Part shown: piece after piece, positions 53,199 through 62,233 of the stretch
How positions within the stretch are numbered: position 1 is the first letter of the stretch
Layout of the letters: every line of letters begins with the position of its first letter
Assembly: GCF_041052385.1 (NCBI RefSeq)
Contig: NZ_CP163439.1
Location: 2,531,001-2,595,000, forward strand
DNA: 64,000 bases
Direction: 5' to 3'
DNA from: Streptomyces sp. R28
GTDB lineage: Bacteria > Actinomycetota > Actinomycetes > Streptomycetales > Streptomycetaceae
Program-made: the position numbers and the translations under genes
The notes under the pieces: model-generated
Databases searched by the model: none
What the model saw: the letters and a program-made list of their open reading frames with translations, nothing else
What the model was told of the DNA's origin: nothing

Positions 53199-53786
53199 TT
53201 ACGGCGCCCAGCCGGGGTCCCGCCCGCTCAGTCCCACGGCACGGTCCAGCAGCGACGCCTCGCCCGGCACCGGGACGACCGGGCCGAAGATGCCGCCGCC
53301 CCGGTCGGAGTCGTCGGCGGCGGCGCGGAGGAAGTCGTACGACGCCTGGAGGGCGGCCGGGTCCGGTGCGTACGGCAGGCCCGTCGCCACGGCCAGGTCC
53401 CAGCCGTGGATCACCAGCTCGTCCGCGGCCACCGCCGCCGCCACGGCAGCGGGCAGGTCCACGCCGCCCGCACGGGTCATGCCGGCCCACGCGTCCGGAG
53501 CGCGCCACGCCTCGGCCAGTTCGTCGAGCACCTTGGGCAGCTCCTCGCGCCAGCCCGGCCCGATGTCCGGTACGGCGGCCTCGGGGCTGGTGTCGGTCGT
53601 GACGCCCAGGTCCTTACGTCCCGCGTCGCGGAAGGCGACGGCCAAGCCGATCAAGTGGCCCAGCAGGTTATGCACCGCCATGTCCGGGCAGGGCGTCCGC
53701 GCCGAGAGCTGCTCGTCGGTGACACCGTCCGCGAGACGGGCCACGATGCGGGCCTGCGGTCCGAGGTCGAGGGTCGTGTCGGTCAT
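53199..53786 (-). CDS. TIGR03086-type MDMPI/DinB-like metal-binding protein
   Basis: The 195-residue protein has PCPDMAVHNLLGHLIGLAVAF, the first metal-site histidine helix of the mycothiol-dependent maleylpyruvate isomerase fold, and AADELVIHGWDLAVATG with the later histidine. Members are presumed mycothiol-dependent; the reaction is unknown. GGAG lies 9 bp ahead of ATG 53786. Confidence 0.88.
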   Translation of the reverse strand: MTDTTLDLGPQARIVARLADGVTDEQLSARTPCPDMAVHNLLGHLIGLAVAFRDAGRKDLGVTTDTSPEAAVPDIGPGWREELPKVLDELAEAWRAPDAWAGMTRAGGVDLPAAVAAAVAADELVIHGWDLAVATGLPYAPDPAALQASYDFLRAAADDSDRGGGIFGPVVPVPGEASLLDRAVGLSGRDPGWAP

Positions 53787-54300
53787 GGGCCGGCTCCTCA
53801 CAGATGGGTTTCTGAGAGGTAGACCGACGGGGGTGACGAAACTAATCGGCGGCGCCCGCGAGATTCATCGACGGGGCGGGCCCTGGGCGTAGGGGGCGCC
53901 TGGACTGGCTGAGGCGAAGGGCCTCGATGCGGGGGGCAGGACCGCCTAGGGCAGGCCGAAGGGCCGACACGGGAGGAGGGCGGCCACCCGGAGCAGGCCA
54001 AGCAGCCAACGCCGGACGCACGGGGACCACCTGAAACAGATCAAGCGGCCAACGCCGGACGCGGCATGCCACCTGGGCAGGCCGAGTGGTCGCCCACGGG
54101 TAAACAGGCCCGGCCCCCACCGCCCTGGCCGGCTGCGGCCGACGGCTCATCCCGGGCCGGCGCGCCCACGGGGCACGGCGCGCCGGTACTACGCCCCAGC
54201 TTTACACGCCCCGCACCCGGCGCTCCCGTCCCCCTACGCCCCGCCCATGCAGTTCCGGCGGCCATGACCGCGTTGAAGCGCCACCGGTGCGGTTTCCGGA
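53787..54300. other. Gene-free stretch with direct repeats
   Basis: I see no convincing gene in these 514 bp. AAGCRGCCAACGCCGGACGC occurs at 54000-54019 and 54043-54062, 43 bp apart. GGCAGGCCGA-like strings also recur. Short open frames here have low-complexity Pro/Arg/Ala content and no ribosome-binding sites. It may be remnant or repeat-derived DNA. Confidence 0.6.
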
Positions 54301-54726
54301 TCAGTCCGTCCAGTCCTCGCCCGTGATGCCGTCGGGATGTCCCGTCGGCCACTGGACCAGCTCGATCCGGTTGCCGTCCGGATCGGTGAGCCATGCGGTC
54401 AGGAAGTCGTCCGAACCGTCCGGCGATACGGGAGCCTCGGCGTCGACGCCCCGCGCGGCGAGTTCGCCGAGAGTGGCCGTCATCGACTCCACCTTGATGA
54501 CGAAATGGTTGAGGACGCCGCTGTTACCGCCGTCGGCCTTGTATCCCCCTGCGGGATCGTGGACGAGTTCGATACTGACGAACTCGTCGCCGGGTAGCTT
54601 CAGCATGGTCAGGCTTCCGAACGGGGTCTCCGGGACACTCCCGATCACCTCGTAGCCGACGGCCGTGTAGAACACGAGCGATCGTTCGAGGTCGGCCACG
54701 CGAAGGCCGAAGTGCAGGGTCCTCAT
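54301..54726 (-). CDS. Glyoxalase/VOC superfamily protein
   Basis: The 141-residue protein has paired beta-alpha-beta-beta-beta modules: TLHFGLRVADLERSLVFYTAVGYEVIG, with a metal-site histidine, and HFVIKVESMTATLGELAARG, ending in LTDPDGNRIELVQW with the glutamate ligand. This matches the glyoxalase I-like (lactoylglutathione lyase) type; without a known thiol partner the substrate is uncertain. It lies downstream of a small gene with its own terminator, so is likely a separate unit. Confidence 0.9.
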   Translation of the reverse strand: MRTLHFGLRVADLERSLVFYTAVGYEVIGSVPETPFGSLTMLKLPGDEFVSIELVHDPAGGYKADGGNSGVLNHFVIKVESMTATLGELAARGVDAEAPVSPDGSDDFLTAWLTDPDGNRIELVQWPTGHPDGITGEDWTD

Positions 54727-54746
54727 CGATTCCCCTTCCCGGACGG

Positions 54747-54779
54747 CAAAAACGGCCCGCCGGGAATCCGACGGACCGT
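54747..54779 (-). terminator. Intrinsic terminator with U tract
   Basis: Read on the minus strand, ACGGTCCGTCGG (54779-54768) pairs with CCGGCGGGCCGT (54763-54752), including two G-U pairs, around a 4-nt loop and is followed by TTTTT (54752-54748). It lies 21 bp after the stop of the 51-codon gene, which supports that gene being a real transcription unit. U-tract terminators like this are uncommon in the rest of the window. Confidence 0.85.
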
Positions 54780-54800
54780 CACACTACTCCGAGCAGGATG

Positions 54801-54956
54801 TCAGCCGACCGGCTCCGCGACAATGGCGGCCGACGTCTCCGTGGTCCTGAACTCTTCGGACTCGACACCCTCATCCCGCTGCTTCTTCAGCGCGAGTTCC
54901 CGGGCCGTCTTTTCCGAGAACAGCCTCATTTCCGCCTCGGTCCGGAGATCGAACAC
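54801..54956 (-). CDS. Unrecognised 51-residue peptide
   Basis: GTG at 54956 follows a GGAGG box (54962-54966) with 5-bp spacing; an ATG one codon earlier is too close to it. The product is VFDLRTEAEMRLFSEK... with a highly charged helical middle (KTARELALKKQRDEG) and a Thr/Glu/Ala tail. There is no cysteine, signal or membrane segment. It ends 21 bp before a U-tract terminator. A divergent MFS exporter lies 300 bp away. The form (short, charged leader-like part, small tail) is compatible with a regulatory or secreted peptide; nothing more can be said. Confidence 0.6.
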   Translation of the reverse strand: MFDLRTEAEMRLFSEKTARELALKKQRDEGVESEEFRTTETSAAIVAEPVG

Positions 54957-55259
54957 CATTGCCTCCTTCGAACTTTGTCCGGTCGCGGCTCCCTTGGTCA
55001 CCGCGAGCACCTCTTTGCCTGAACATTACCTTGCGACCCGCCCCCGAGTCACGATCAATTCACGTTCCCACACAGGGAATTGGCGCACTGTTCACCCTGC
55101 GCCCACCCCACCCCACCCGACCTCCACCACTCGCCACCACGCTCCACCGCACACCATCACAGACCACCGGAAGCCCTATGGCACACAGCGCGAAAGGCAC
55201 GCCGCCTAAGGCACTTCCCCCATCCGCACGCCCCCGCCTTAGACACAAGATGGCGTGCC
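54957..55259. other. Divergent intergenic region
   Basis: This 303-bp stretch separates the small peptide gene from the MFS exporter. It is less G+C-rich near 55020-55080 (CATTACC, ATCAATTCACG), as expected for promoters of both directions. It contains repeated CCACCC and CACCAC strings and no further gene that I can support. Confidence 0.5.
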
Positions 55260-56498
55260 ATGACGACAACCACCACCTGGGCACTCGTGCATGTCCTGCG
55301 CGACCGCAACTCCGCCCTCTACCTCGCCGGAGTCGTGGTCTCCGGCTTCGGCACCTCGGCGTTGTGGCTGGCGTCCGGCGTCTGGGTCAAGGACCTGACC
55401 GGGTCCGACGGCCTGGCCGCGCTGTGCATGCTCGCCATGTGGGCGCCCACCCTGGCCGGCCCGCTCCTCGGCACGCTCGCCGACCGCACCCGCCGCAAAC
55501 CGCTGCTGATCGGCGCGAACCTCCTCCTGGCCGCCCTCCTGCTCACCCTCTTCACCGTCGACTCCCCCGCCCGCCTCTGGCTCCTCTTCGCGGTCCTGTT
55601 CGTCTACGGCGCCGCAGGCGTCGTGCACGACGCCGCCGAGTCCGCCCTCGTCGCCGGCGCGGTCCCCGCGTCGCTGCTCGGCGACTTCAACGGACTGCGT
55701 ATGACGGCCACCGAGGGCATGAAGCTTCTCGCCCCGCTGGCCGGCGCGGGCGTCTACGCGGCGTACGGCGGCGCGAGCGTCGCCCTGCTCGACGCCGTGA
55801 CGTTCGTGATCGCGACCGGCCTGTACGCCTGCCTCCGCGTCCGCGAGAGCACACCCGAACCGCCGGGCAGCGGCTGGCGGGCGCAGACCGCCGAGGGGGC
55901 CCGCTACCTCTGGACACACCCCCGGCTGCGCCCTCTCGTCCTGGCCGGCGGCACCACCATGCTCTTCGCCGGTCTCAACGGCGCGCTGTTCTACGCCGTG
56001 ATCGACGGCCTCGGGCACGACCCGGCCTACGCCGGAGTCCTGTACGCCGTCCAGGGCGCCGGCTCGGTGGCGAGCGGGCTGCTCTCCGGCCCCGCGCTGC
56101 GCCGCCTCGGCGAGCGCCGTTTCGCCGCGTACGGCATCGCCCTCACGGCCACCGCGGCCGGCCTGCGGGCGATCCCGTCCGACCCGGTGGCCCTGGTCTG
56201 CAGCGCGGCGATCGGCGCGGGCCTGCCCTGCGTGCTGGTCGCCGCGTTCACCGCCGTACAGCGCGAGACACCGGACGCCCTGCTCGGCCGTACGGCCGCC
56301 ACGGCCGGCACACTCGTCTTCACGCCGAACGTCATCGGGCTGGCCTCGGGGGCCGCGCTGGTCGAACTGCTCGACGTGCGGCTGCTGTCGGCCGCCGTGG
56401 GCGTGGCGTGGCTGGTGGCCACCCTGCCGCTGCTTCAGAGGGCGGCCAGCGCCTCCCGCACCGCCACCAAGTCGCCGTCCGACGCCAACCCCGCGTGA
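55260..56498 (+). CDS. MFS transporter
   Basis: A 412-residue protein with 12 predicted helices. The start LVHVLRDRNSALYLAGVVVSGFGTSALWLASGVWV and the loop LGTLADRTRRKPLLIGANL (motif A) are typical of the DHA3-like MFS exporters. The substrate is unknown. ATG 55260 begins a MTTTTTW leader; no good ribosome-binding site is seen. The 3' end overlaps the convergent 387-residue gene by 64 bp. Confidence 0.88.
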   Translation: MTTTTTWALVHVLRDRNSALYLAGVVVSGFGTSALWLASGVWVKDLTGSDGLAALCMLAMWAPTLAGPLLGTLADRTRRKPLLIGANLLLAALLLTLFTVDSPARLWLLFAVLFVYGAAGVVHDAAESALVAGAVPASLLGDFNGLRMTATEGMKLLAPLAGAGVYAAYGGASVALLDAVTFVIATGLYACLRVRESTPEPPGSGWRAQTAEGARYLWTHPRLRPLVLAGGTTMLFAGLNGALFYAVIDGLGHDPAYAGVLYAVQGAGSVASGLLSGPALRRLGERRFAAYGIALTATAAGLRAIPSDPVALVCSAAIGAGLPCVLVAAFTAVQRETPDALLGRTAATAGTLVFTPNVIGLASGAALVELLDVRLLSAAVGVAWLVATLPLLQRAASASRTATKSPSDANPA

Positions 56499-57598
56499 TA
56501 GAGCCGGATTTCCGTGGCCCCCAGCTCACGCGCGCGTGCCGCGTCCGACGCCAGCGTGCCCGGGCTGCCGCCCATCCCGGAGACCACACCGAAGTTGGCG
56601 GCGATGACCGCGCCCTCGCGCCCCTGCTCGGCGAAGGGCGTCAGCAGAGCGGGGCCGCCCGCGCAGGGCACGACGACGCCGTCCGCGACGGAGAGGATGT
56701 GCTCGGGGTCGACGCCCGGGTTGGCGCCGACGTGGTACGTCACGGGGTCGGCGTGCAGCAGGATCTGGAAGCCGTCGGGGGCGGCCGCGCGGACCGCCCG
56801 GACCGCCGTCTCCTGGAGTGTGCGGGCGGTTTCGTCGCGCCACGCGCGCGTGGCCGCCGCGTTCGACTCGCCGAGCAGCTTCTCGACCCCGGCCCAGCCC
56901 TCGTCGGCGACGGTGCCCTGCCACAGCGGTTCGAGGGCGGCGCGTACGGCGGCGGCCAGCTCGTCGGCGTCCAGGCCCTGGGCGCCGTAGCCCTCCCGGC
57001 AGGTGGGGCAGAAACAGAGCGCCATCAGGTACATCCCGGCGTCGCCGAGCGGGACCCCGGCGGTCTTGTCGTGCGCGTGCAGGTGCTGCAGCCCGTACCA
57101 GCCGAGGGACTCCAGCTCGGTGCCGCGCGCCCCGGGCCGTACGGCGGCCTCGGCGGCCAGGTCGACGAGGTACGCGCGCGTGGCGGGCTGTGCGATGCAG
57201 GGGGCCCAGGGGTAGCGGTCGCCGTAGGCGTTGACGACCGAGGTGTCGGGGTGCTCGGCGCCCAGGCGTGAGTTGTGCGCCAGGACCACCCAGGTGTGCA
57301 CCTCCAGACCGGTGTCCGCGAGCGCGGCGGCCGCCTCGCCGAAAGCGTCGCCCGGCGCCCAGTCCCCGGCCGCGTACGGGCGCAGCTCCCGGCCCTGCCA
57401 CCGGTCGTCCGTCGGATACAGCACGCAGGCGTGCTCGGCGGTGACGATGCGGCGGCGCGGGTGGCGGGGGGTGAGGGCGCGGGTGGAGTGGTAGGCGGCG
57501 GCGAGCGTCACCTGCTGCACGCCGAGGGAGGCGATTCTGCCGGGTGCCTCCGGGTCTCCGTTGACGTCCCAGGGGTAGACGAATGTCGACGCCTTCAC
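56435..57598 (-). CDS. Unassigned TIM-barrel-like protein coupled to the uronate dehydratase
   Basis: The 387-residue protein has no signal peptide. It begins KASTFVYPWDVNG, and has HTWVVLAHNSRLG, ALCFCPTCREGYG, and a late GSPGTLASDAARARELGATEIRLYHAGL. The CFCPTC element followed by a Tyr-Gly helix, and the strand/helix alternation, resemble cytosolic glycosidase-like TIM barrels, but I cannot name a family. Its GTG overlaps the stop of the 5-dehydro-4-deoxyglucarate dehydratase by 4 bp, so a role in uronate or oligouronide metabolism is likely. Confidence 0.8.
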   Translation of the reverse strand: MKASTFVYPWDVNGDPEAPGRIASLGVQQVTLAAAYHSTRALTPRHPRRRIVTAEHACVLYPTDDRWQGRELRPYAAGDWAPGDAFGEAAAALADTGLEVHTWVVLAHNSRLGAEHPDTSVVNAYGDRYPWAPCIAQPATRAYLVDLAAEAAVRPGARGTELESLGWYGLQHLHAHDKTAGVPLGDAGMYLMALCFCPTCREGYGAQGLDADELAAAVRAALEPLWQGTVADEGWAGVEKLLGESNAAATRAWRDETARTLQETAVRAVRAAAPDGFQILLHADPVTYHVGANPGVDPEHILSVADGVVVPCAGGPALLTPFAEQGREGAVIAANFGVVSGMGGSPGTLASDAARARELGATEIRLYHAGLASDGDLVAVREALAAL

Positions 57599-58548
57599 TT
57601 GGTTTCCTCCGGCTCCTTCTCCAGCAGCGCGTATCCGCGCTCGATCACCTCGGCGAGCTGCTTGACATGATCCTCGCTCGGCTCGTGCAGCGGAGGCCGC
57701 ACCTCCCCCACGTCCAGCCCGCGCAGCCGTACGCCGGCCTTGACGAGGGCGACGGCGTAGCCACGGCCCTGGGCGCGCAGCTCGACGAACGGGCGGTAGA
57801 AACCGTCCAGGAGGCGGTTCACCGTGGTGTCGTCGCCCGCCTCCAGCGCCCCGTAGAAGGCGAGGGCGATCTCGGGGGCGAAGCAGAACACGGCGGAGGA
57901 GTAGAGCGTGACGCCGATGGCCCGGTAGGCGAGCTGGGTCTGTTCGGCGGTCGGCAGGCCGTTGAAGTAGAGGAAGTCGCCGGGGATCTCGGTGCGTACG
58001 GCGCTGACGATCCGCTGCATGAGGTCCAGGTCGCCGAGGCCGTCCTTGAGCCCGATGACGCCGTCCGTGCGGGCCAGCTCGACGACGGTGTCCGGGGTGA
58101 ACACGGCGTTGTCGCGCTGGTAGACGATGACAGGGAGCGCGCTCGCCGCGGCGACCTCCCGGTAGTGCCGCAGCAGCCCCTCCTGCCCGGCGACGACGAG
58201 ATACGGCGGCATGGCGAGCAGCCCGTCCGCCCCGGCCGCCTCGGCGAGCCGCGCGTACCGCACGGCGAGGGCGGTGCCGTATCCGGCGCCCGCGACAACC
58301 GGCACCCGCCCCGCCGCCTCCTCGACGGCCGCCCGCACACACGCCTGGAACTCCTCGGGCGTGAGCGCGTGGAACTCCCCGGTGCCGCAAGCCGCGAACA
58401 CGGCGGCGGCTCCGGCCTCGACGCCCCGGCGCACATGGGCGCGGTACGTGTCGAGGTCGACCGAGCCGTCGGGCCCGTAGGCGGTGACGGGGAAGAACAG
58501 CGGCCCGCCGGGGATGCCGAGGCGTGCGGCGAGGGGGGCTGGCGTCAC
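57595..58548 (-). CDS. kdgD: 5-dehydro-4-deoxyglucarate dehydratase
   Basis: The enzyme removes water and CO2 from 5-dehydro-4-deoxy-D-glucarate to give 2,5-dioxopentanoate (2-oxoglutarate semialdehyde). The 317-residue DapA-fold protein has the lysine K168 (VIGLKDG) and Y143 in the family-specific IVYQRDNAVF, plus the late VTLYSSAVFCFAPE. The start is GTG 58548. A direct repeat GGGCGCTCA (58565-58573, 58580-58588) lies upstream. It is divergent from uronate dehydrogenase, which supplies the pathway, and its product suits the aldehyde dehydrogenase at 13070. Confidence 0.92.
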   Translation of the reverse strand: MTPAPLAARLGIPGGPLFFPVTAYGPDGSVDLDTYRAHVRRGVEAGAAAVFAACGTGEFHALTPEEFQACVRAAVEEAAGRVPVVAGAGYGTALAVRYARLAEAAGADGLLAMPPYLVVAGQEGLLRHYREVAAASALPVIVYQRDNAVFTPDTVVELARTDGVIGLKDGLGDLDLMQRIVSAVRTEIPGDFLYFNGLPTAEQTQLAYRAIGVTLYSSAVFCFAPEIALAFYGALEAGDDTTVNRLLDGFYRPFVELRAQGRGYAVALVKAGVRLRGLDVGEVRPPLHEPSEDHVKQLAEVIERGYALLEKEPEETK

Positions 58549-58828
58549 GGGCTCTCCCTAGAACGGGCGCTCACTCGTAGGGCGCTCATGTTTCTGATCC
58601 GTGTCTACATTCTTGAACGAACCCACCCTATGGAGCCCGTTCGAGGCCGGTCAAGCGCACAAACCGCGAACTCGGCGGCGGAGTCACGCACTCCACGCGA
58701 CACTTGACGTGATAGCCGGACGATCCTTAGCTTGTCCACGCATATGAATGCCGTCCATGCATGCGGTCGCTGAGCCGGCCGAGAACCGAGTCCCGCCGCG
58801 AGCCGCGCCGACCCAAGGAGCCCCGAGG

Positions 58829-59638
58829 ATGCCCGCACCCCGCACCGTTCTGCTCACCGGAGCCGCCGGCGGACTCGGCACCCTGATGCGGGATTTGCTC
58901 CCGGCGTACGGCTACGAGCTGCGGCTGCTCGACCTGCGTCCCGTCGAGGGCGAGCCGGACGCGATCGTCGCCGACCTCGCCGACAAGGACGCGGTGCGTG
59001 AGGCCGTGCGGGGCGTCGACGCGATCATCCATCTCGCGGGCATCTCCCTGGAAGCCCCGTTCGAGAAGATCCTCAGGGCGAACATCGAGGGCACCTACCA
59101 CCTGTACGAGGCGGCCCGCGAGGAGGGCGTGGAGCGCATCGTCTTCGCCTCCTCCAACCACGCCGTCGGCTTCACGCCCCGCCCCCAGGGCGACGCCCCC
59201 CTCATCCCGGTCGACACCCCGCGCCGCCCGGACACCTTCTACGGCCTGTCCAAGTCCTTCGGCGAGGACCTCGCGCAGTTCTACTGGGACAAGCACGGCC
59301 TGGAGACGGTGTCCGTCCGCATCGGCTCCTGCTTCCCCGAGCCGACCAGCGTCCGCATGCTCTCGCTGTGGATGAGCCCGGCCGACGGCGCCCGTCTCTT
59401 CCACGCGGCCCTGACCGCCGAGAACGTCGGGCACACCGTCGTCCACGGCTCCTCCGCGAACACGCGGCTGTGGTGGGACCTCACGAGCGCACGGGCCCTC
59501 GGCTACGAGCCGCAGGACGACTCCGAGCCGTATGCCGAGAAGCTCATCGCCGAGCAGGGTGACCTCGAAGCGGACAACGTCGCGCACGCCTACCTGGGCG
59601 GCCACTTCGTGAGCGACCCGCCGATCTGGCCGTACTGA
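58829..59638 (+). CDS. udh: Uronate dehydrogenase
   Basis: The enzyme oxidises D-galacturonate or D-glucuronate with NAD+ to the aldaro-lactone, the first step of oxidative uronate use. The 269-residue short-chain/epimerase-type Rossmann protein has the NAD loop GAAGGLG (11-17), the serine in ASSNHAVGF (about 108-115) and Y138-x3-K142. SSNHxxGF and the length fit uronate dehydrogenases. AAGGAG at 58815-58820 precedes the ATG. It is divergent from the dehydratase gene. Confidence 0.9.
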   Translation: MPAPRTVLLTGAAGGLGTLMRDLLPAYGYELRLLDLRPVEGEPDAIVADLADKDAVREAVRGVDAIIHLAGISLEAPFEKILRANIEGTYHLYEAAREEGVERIVFASSNHAVGFTPRPQGDAPLIPVDTPRRPDTFYGLSKSFGEDLAQFYWDKHGLETVSVRIGSCFPEPTSVRMLSLWMSPADGARLFHAALTAENVGHTVVHGSSANTRLWWDLTSARALGYEPQDDSEPYAEKLIAEQGDLEADNVAHAYLGGHFVSDPPIWPY

Positions 59639-59670
59639 CCCGCCCGACACGGCGGAAAACGAGCGTCCGG

Positions 59671-59706
59671 GGAGCGGGCGGGCACCGAACGGGCCCGTCC
59701 GCTTCC
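59671..59706 (+). terminator. Hairpin terminator after udh
   Basis: GGAGCGGGCGGGC at 59671-59683 pairs with GCCCGTCCGCTTCC at 59693-59706 with one bulged T and one G-U pair, around a 9-nt loop. It starts 32 bp past the udh stop and lacks a T tract. The remaining bases of the 304-bp gap to 59942 hold no gene. Confidence 0.65.
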
Positions 59707-59942
59707 GTATTCGGGCATCCGCGCTGCCCGATCTCACGTCGCGATCTACGGCTGCCCAGGTCCGAGACGGTCACGCGCCGAGCCAAACGGGCGCAAGCGG
59801 GCACCATCGACCCGGCAACAGAGCTGTTCAGACCCGCATCACCGCTGTAGAACTTCCCCCATGGGCCCCACCGGGCCCGAACGGGCAACACGATCCGACC
59901 GCCCCGGAGGCGATCGAGTCACGCAGCACAGCACGGAAGCGG

Positions 59943-60733
59943 GTGTCGACGATGACGACGGCCAACACGGCGAAGACCGCCGAGGAACGCCAGCGCGAGA
60001 TCGTTCGCCTCGCACGCACCACCGGCTCGGTCGACGTCACCGCGCTCGCCACCGAACTGGGCGTCGCCAAGGAGACCGTACGACGGGACCTGCGTGTCCT
60101 GGAGGACCACGGCCTGCTCCGCCGGACCCACGGCGGCGCCTACCCCGTGGAGAGCGCCGGCTTCGAGACGACGCTCGCCTTCCGCGCCACCAGCCACGTA
60201 CCCGAGAAGCGCCGGATCGCGGCCGCCGCGGCCGGGCTGCTCGGGACGCCGAGACGGTCTTCGTCGACGAGGGCTTCACCCCGCAGCTCGTCGCCGAGGC
60301 CCTGCCCACGGACCGTCCGCTGACCGTGGTCACCGCGTCCCTGCCGGTCGCTGGCTCGCTCGCCGAGGCCGAGAACATCTCGGTCCTGCTGCTCGGCGGC
60401 CGGGTGCGCTCCGGCACGCTGGCGACCGTCGACCACTGGACGACGAAGATGCTCGCCGGCTTCGTCATCGACCTGGCGTTCATCGGCGCCAACGGCATCT
60501 CCCGCGACCATGGCCTCACCACCCCCGACCCGGCGGTCAGCGAGGTCAAGTCACAGGCGATCCGGTCCGCGCGGCGCACGGTGTTCGCCGGTGTGCACAC
60601 CAAGTTCGGAGCGGTCAGCTTCTGCCGGTTCGCCGAGGTCGGCGCGCTGGAGGCGATCGTGACGAGCACACTGCTCCCCGCATCCGAGGCCCACCGCTAC
60701 TCGCTCCTCGGGCCGCAGGTCATCCGCGTCTGA
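59943..60733 (+). pseudogene. Frameshifted DeoR family regulator
   Basis: Residues in one frame give a complete DeoR helix-turn-helix (EERQREIVRLARTTGSVD, ATELGVAKETVRRDLRVLEDHGLLRR, GGAYPVES) up to AAAAGLLG. The effector domain (DAETVFVDEGFTPQLVAEAL to the stop at 60733) continues in another frame. Restoring one base near 60242-60246 in CTCGGGACGCC would rejoin both into a normal protein of about 262 residues. Either the gene was recently inactivated or a G was missed in sequencing. It would otherwise regulate the polyol importer that follows. Confidence 0.85.
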
Positions 60734-60869
60734 CGGCCGGGGCCACCCCCGGCACCCTCGCCCCCCACGCCCCTCCAACCGAAGATCCAGAAATCAAACC
60801 CACCCACCCCGTAGGGCACCTCCATACCCACTGCCGTCCCCTTTACTGCTAAATGTCCAGGAGCACCCC

Positions 60870-62231
60870 ATGCGAACCCAGAGCCGACGCGCGCCACGCC
60901 ACCTCCTCCTCGTGGCCGCCGTAGGGACGCTGATCACTCCGCTCGCCGCCTGCGCGGGCGCCGGCGGGTCCGGATCCTCCGACGGCGACTCCATCAACGT
61001 CCTGATGGTGAACAACCCGCAGATGGTGGAGCTGCAGAAGCTCACCGCGGACAACTTCACCAAGGACACCGGGATCAAGGTGAACTTCACCGTCCTGCCC
61101 GAGAACGACGTCCGGGACAAGATCAGCCAGGACTTCGCCAACCAGGCGGGCCAGTACGACGTCGCCACCCTCAGCAACTACGAGATCCCGATCTACGCCA
61201 AGAACGGCTGGCTCCACTCCCTGGACTCGTACGTCAGGAGTGACGCCGCCTTCGACCAGGACGACGTCCTCAAGCCGATGACACAGGCCCTCACCGCGGA
61301 GGACGGCAAGCTCTACGGCGAGCCCTTCTACGGTGAGTCCTCCTTCCTGATGTACCGCAAGGACGTCTTCGAGAAGGCGGGCCTGACCATGCCCGACAAG
61401 CCCACCTGGAAGCAGGTCGCCGACCTCGCCGCGAAGGTGGACGAGTCCGAGTCCGACATGAAGGGCATCTGCCTGCGCGGCCTTCCCGGTTGGGGCGAGG
61501 TCATGGCCCCGCTGACCACGGTCGTCAACACCTTCGGCGGCACCTGGTTCGACAAGGACTGGCAAGCGCGGCTGGACTCCAAGGAGTTCAAGGCGGCCAC
61601 GCGGTTCTACGTCGACCTGGTCCGTAAGCACGGCGAGTCCGGCGCCGCACAGTCCGGCTATGCCGAGTGCCTGAACAACATGACCCAGAGCAAGACGGCC
61701 ATGTGGTACGACGCCACGGCCGGCGCCGGTTCGCTGGAGGCCTCCGGCTCCCCGGTCAAGGGCAAGATCGGCTACGTGCCGGCGCCGGTCGAGAAGACCG
61801 ACAGCTCCGGCTGGCTCTACACCTGGGCCTGGGGCGTCCAGAAGGCGTCCAAGAACGCCGAGAACGCCTGGAAGTTCATCTCCTGGGCCTCCGGCAAGGA
61901 CTACGAGAAGCTCGTCGGCGAGAAGATCGGCTGGGCCAACGTGCCCGGCGGCAAGCGTGCGTCGACGTACGACATCCCGGAGTACCGCAAGGATGCGGCC
62001 GCCTTCGCGGACGTCACCCGTGACGCCATCGCGAACGCCGAGCCCGAGGACCCGGGCGTGCAGCCCCGGCCCGCGCCCGGCATCCAGTTCGTCGGCATCC
62101 CCGAGTTCACCGACCTGGGCACCAAGGTCTCCCAGGAGATCAGTGCCGCGATCGCCGGCCGGCAGTCCGTGGACAGCGCGCTGGGCAAGTCACAGCAGCT
62201 CGCCGAGGCCGTCGGAAAGAAGTACCAGTAA
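60870..62231 (+). CDS. Polyol/sugar ABC transporter solute-binding lipoprotein
   Basis: The 453-residue protein has a lipobox TPLAAC (C28) and a family 1 solute-binding fold (INVLMVNNPQMVELQKL, DVATLSNYEIPIYAKNGWL, FYGESSFLMYRKDVF). The sequence style matches mannitol/sorbitol-type receptors (SmoE-like). AGGAG precedes ATG 60870. It is followed 2 bp later by its permease and lies 136 bp after the frameshifted DeoR gene. Confidence 0.92.
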   Translation: MRTQSRRAPRHLLLVAAVGTLITPLAACAGAGGSGSSDGDSINVLMVNNPQMVELQKLTADNFTKDTGIKVNFTVLPENDVRDKISQDFANQAGQYDVATLSNYEIPIYAKNGWLHSLDSYVRSDAAFDQDDVLKPMTQALTAEDGKLYGEPFYGESSFLMYRKDVFEKAGLTMPDKPTWKQVADLAAKVDESESDMKGICLRGLPGWGEVMAPLTTVVNTFGGTWFDKDWQARLDSKEFKAATRFYVDLVRKHGESGAAQSGYAECLNNMTQSKTAMWYDATAGAGSLEASGSPVKGKIGYVPAPVEKTDSSGWLYTWAWGVQKASKNAENAWKFISWASGKDYEKLVGEKIGWANVPGGKRASTYDIPEYRKDAAAFADVTRDAIANAEPEDPGVQPRPAPGIQFVGIPEFTDLGTKVSQEISAAIAGRQSVDSALGKSQQLAEAVGKKYQ

Positions 62232-62233
62232 TC

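Noticed and set aside
54066..54326. Short plus-strand frame in the gene-free region
   Set aside because: Low-complexity Pro/Ala content, no ribosome-binding site, and overlap with the VOC gene.
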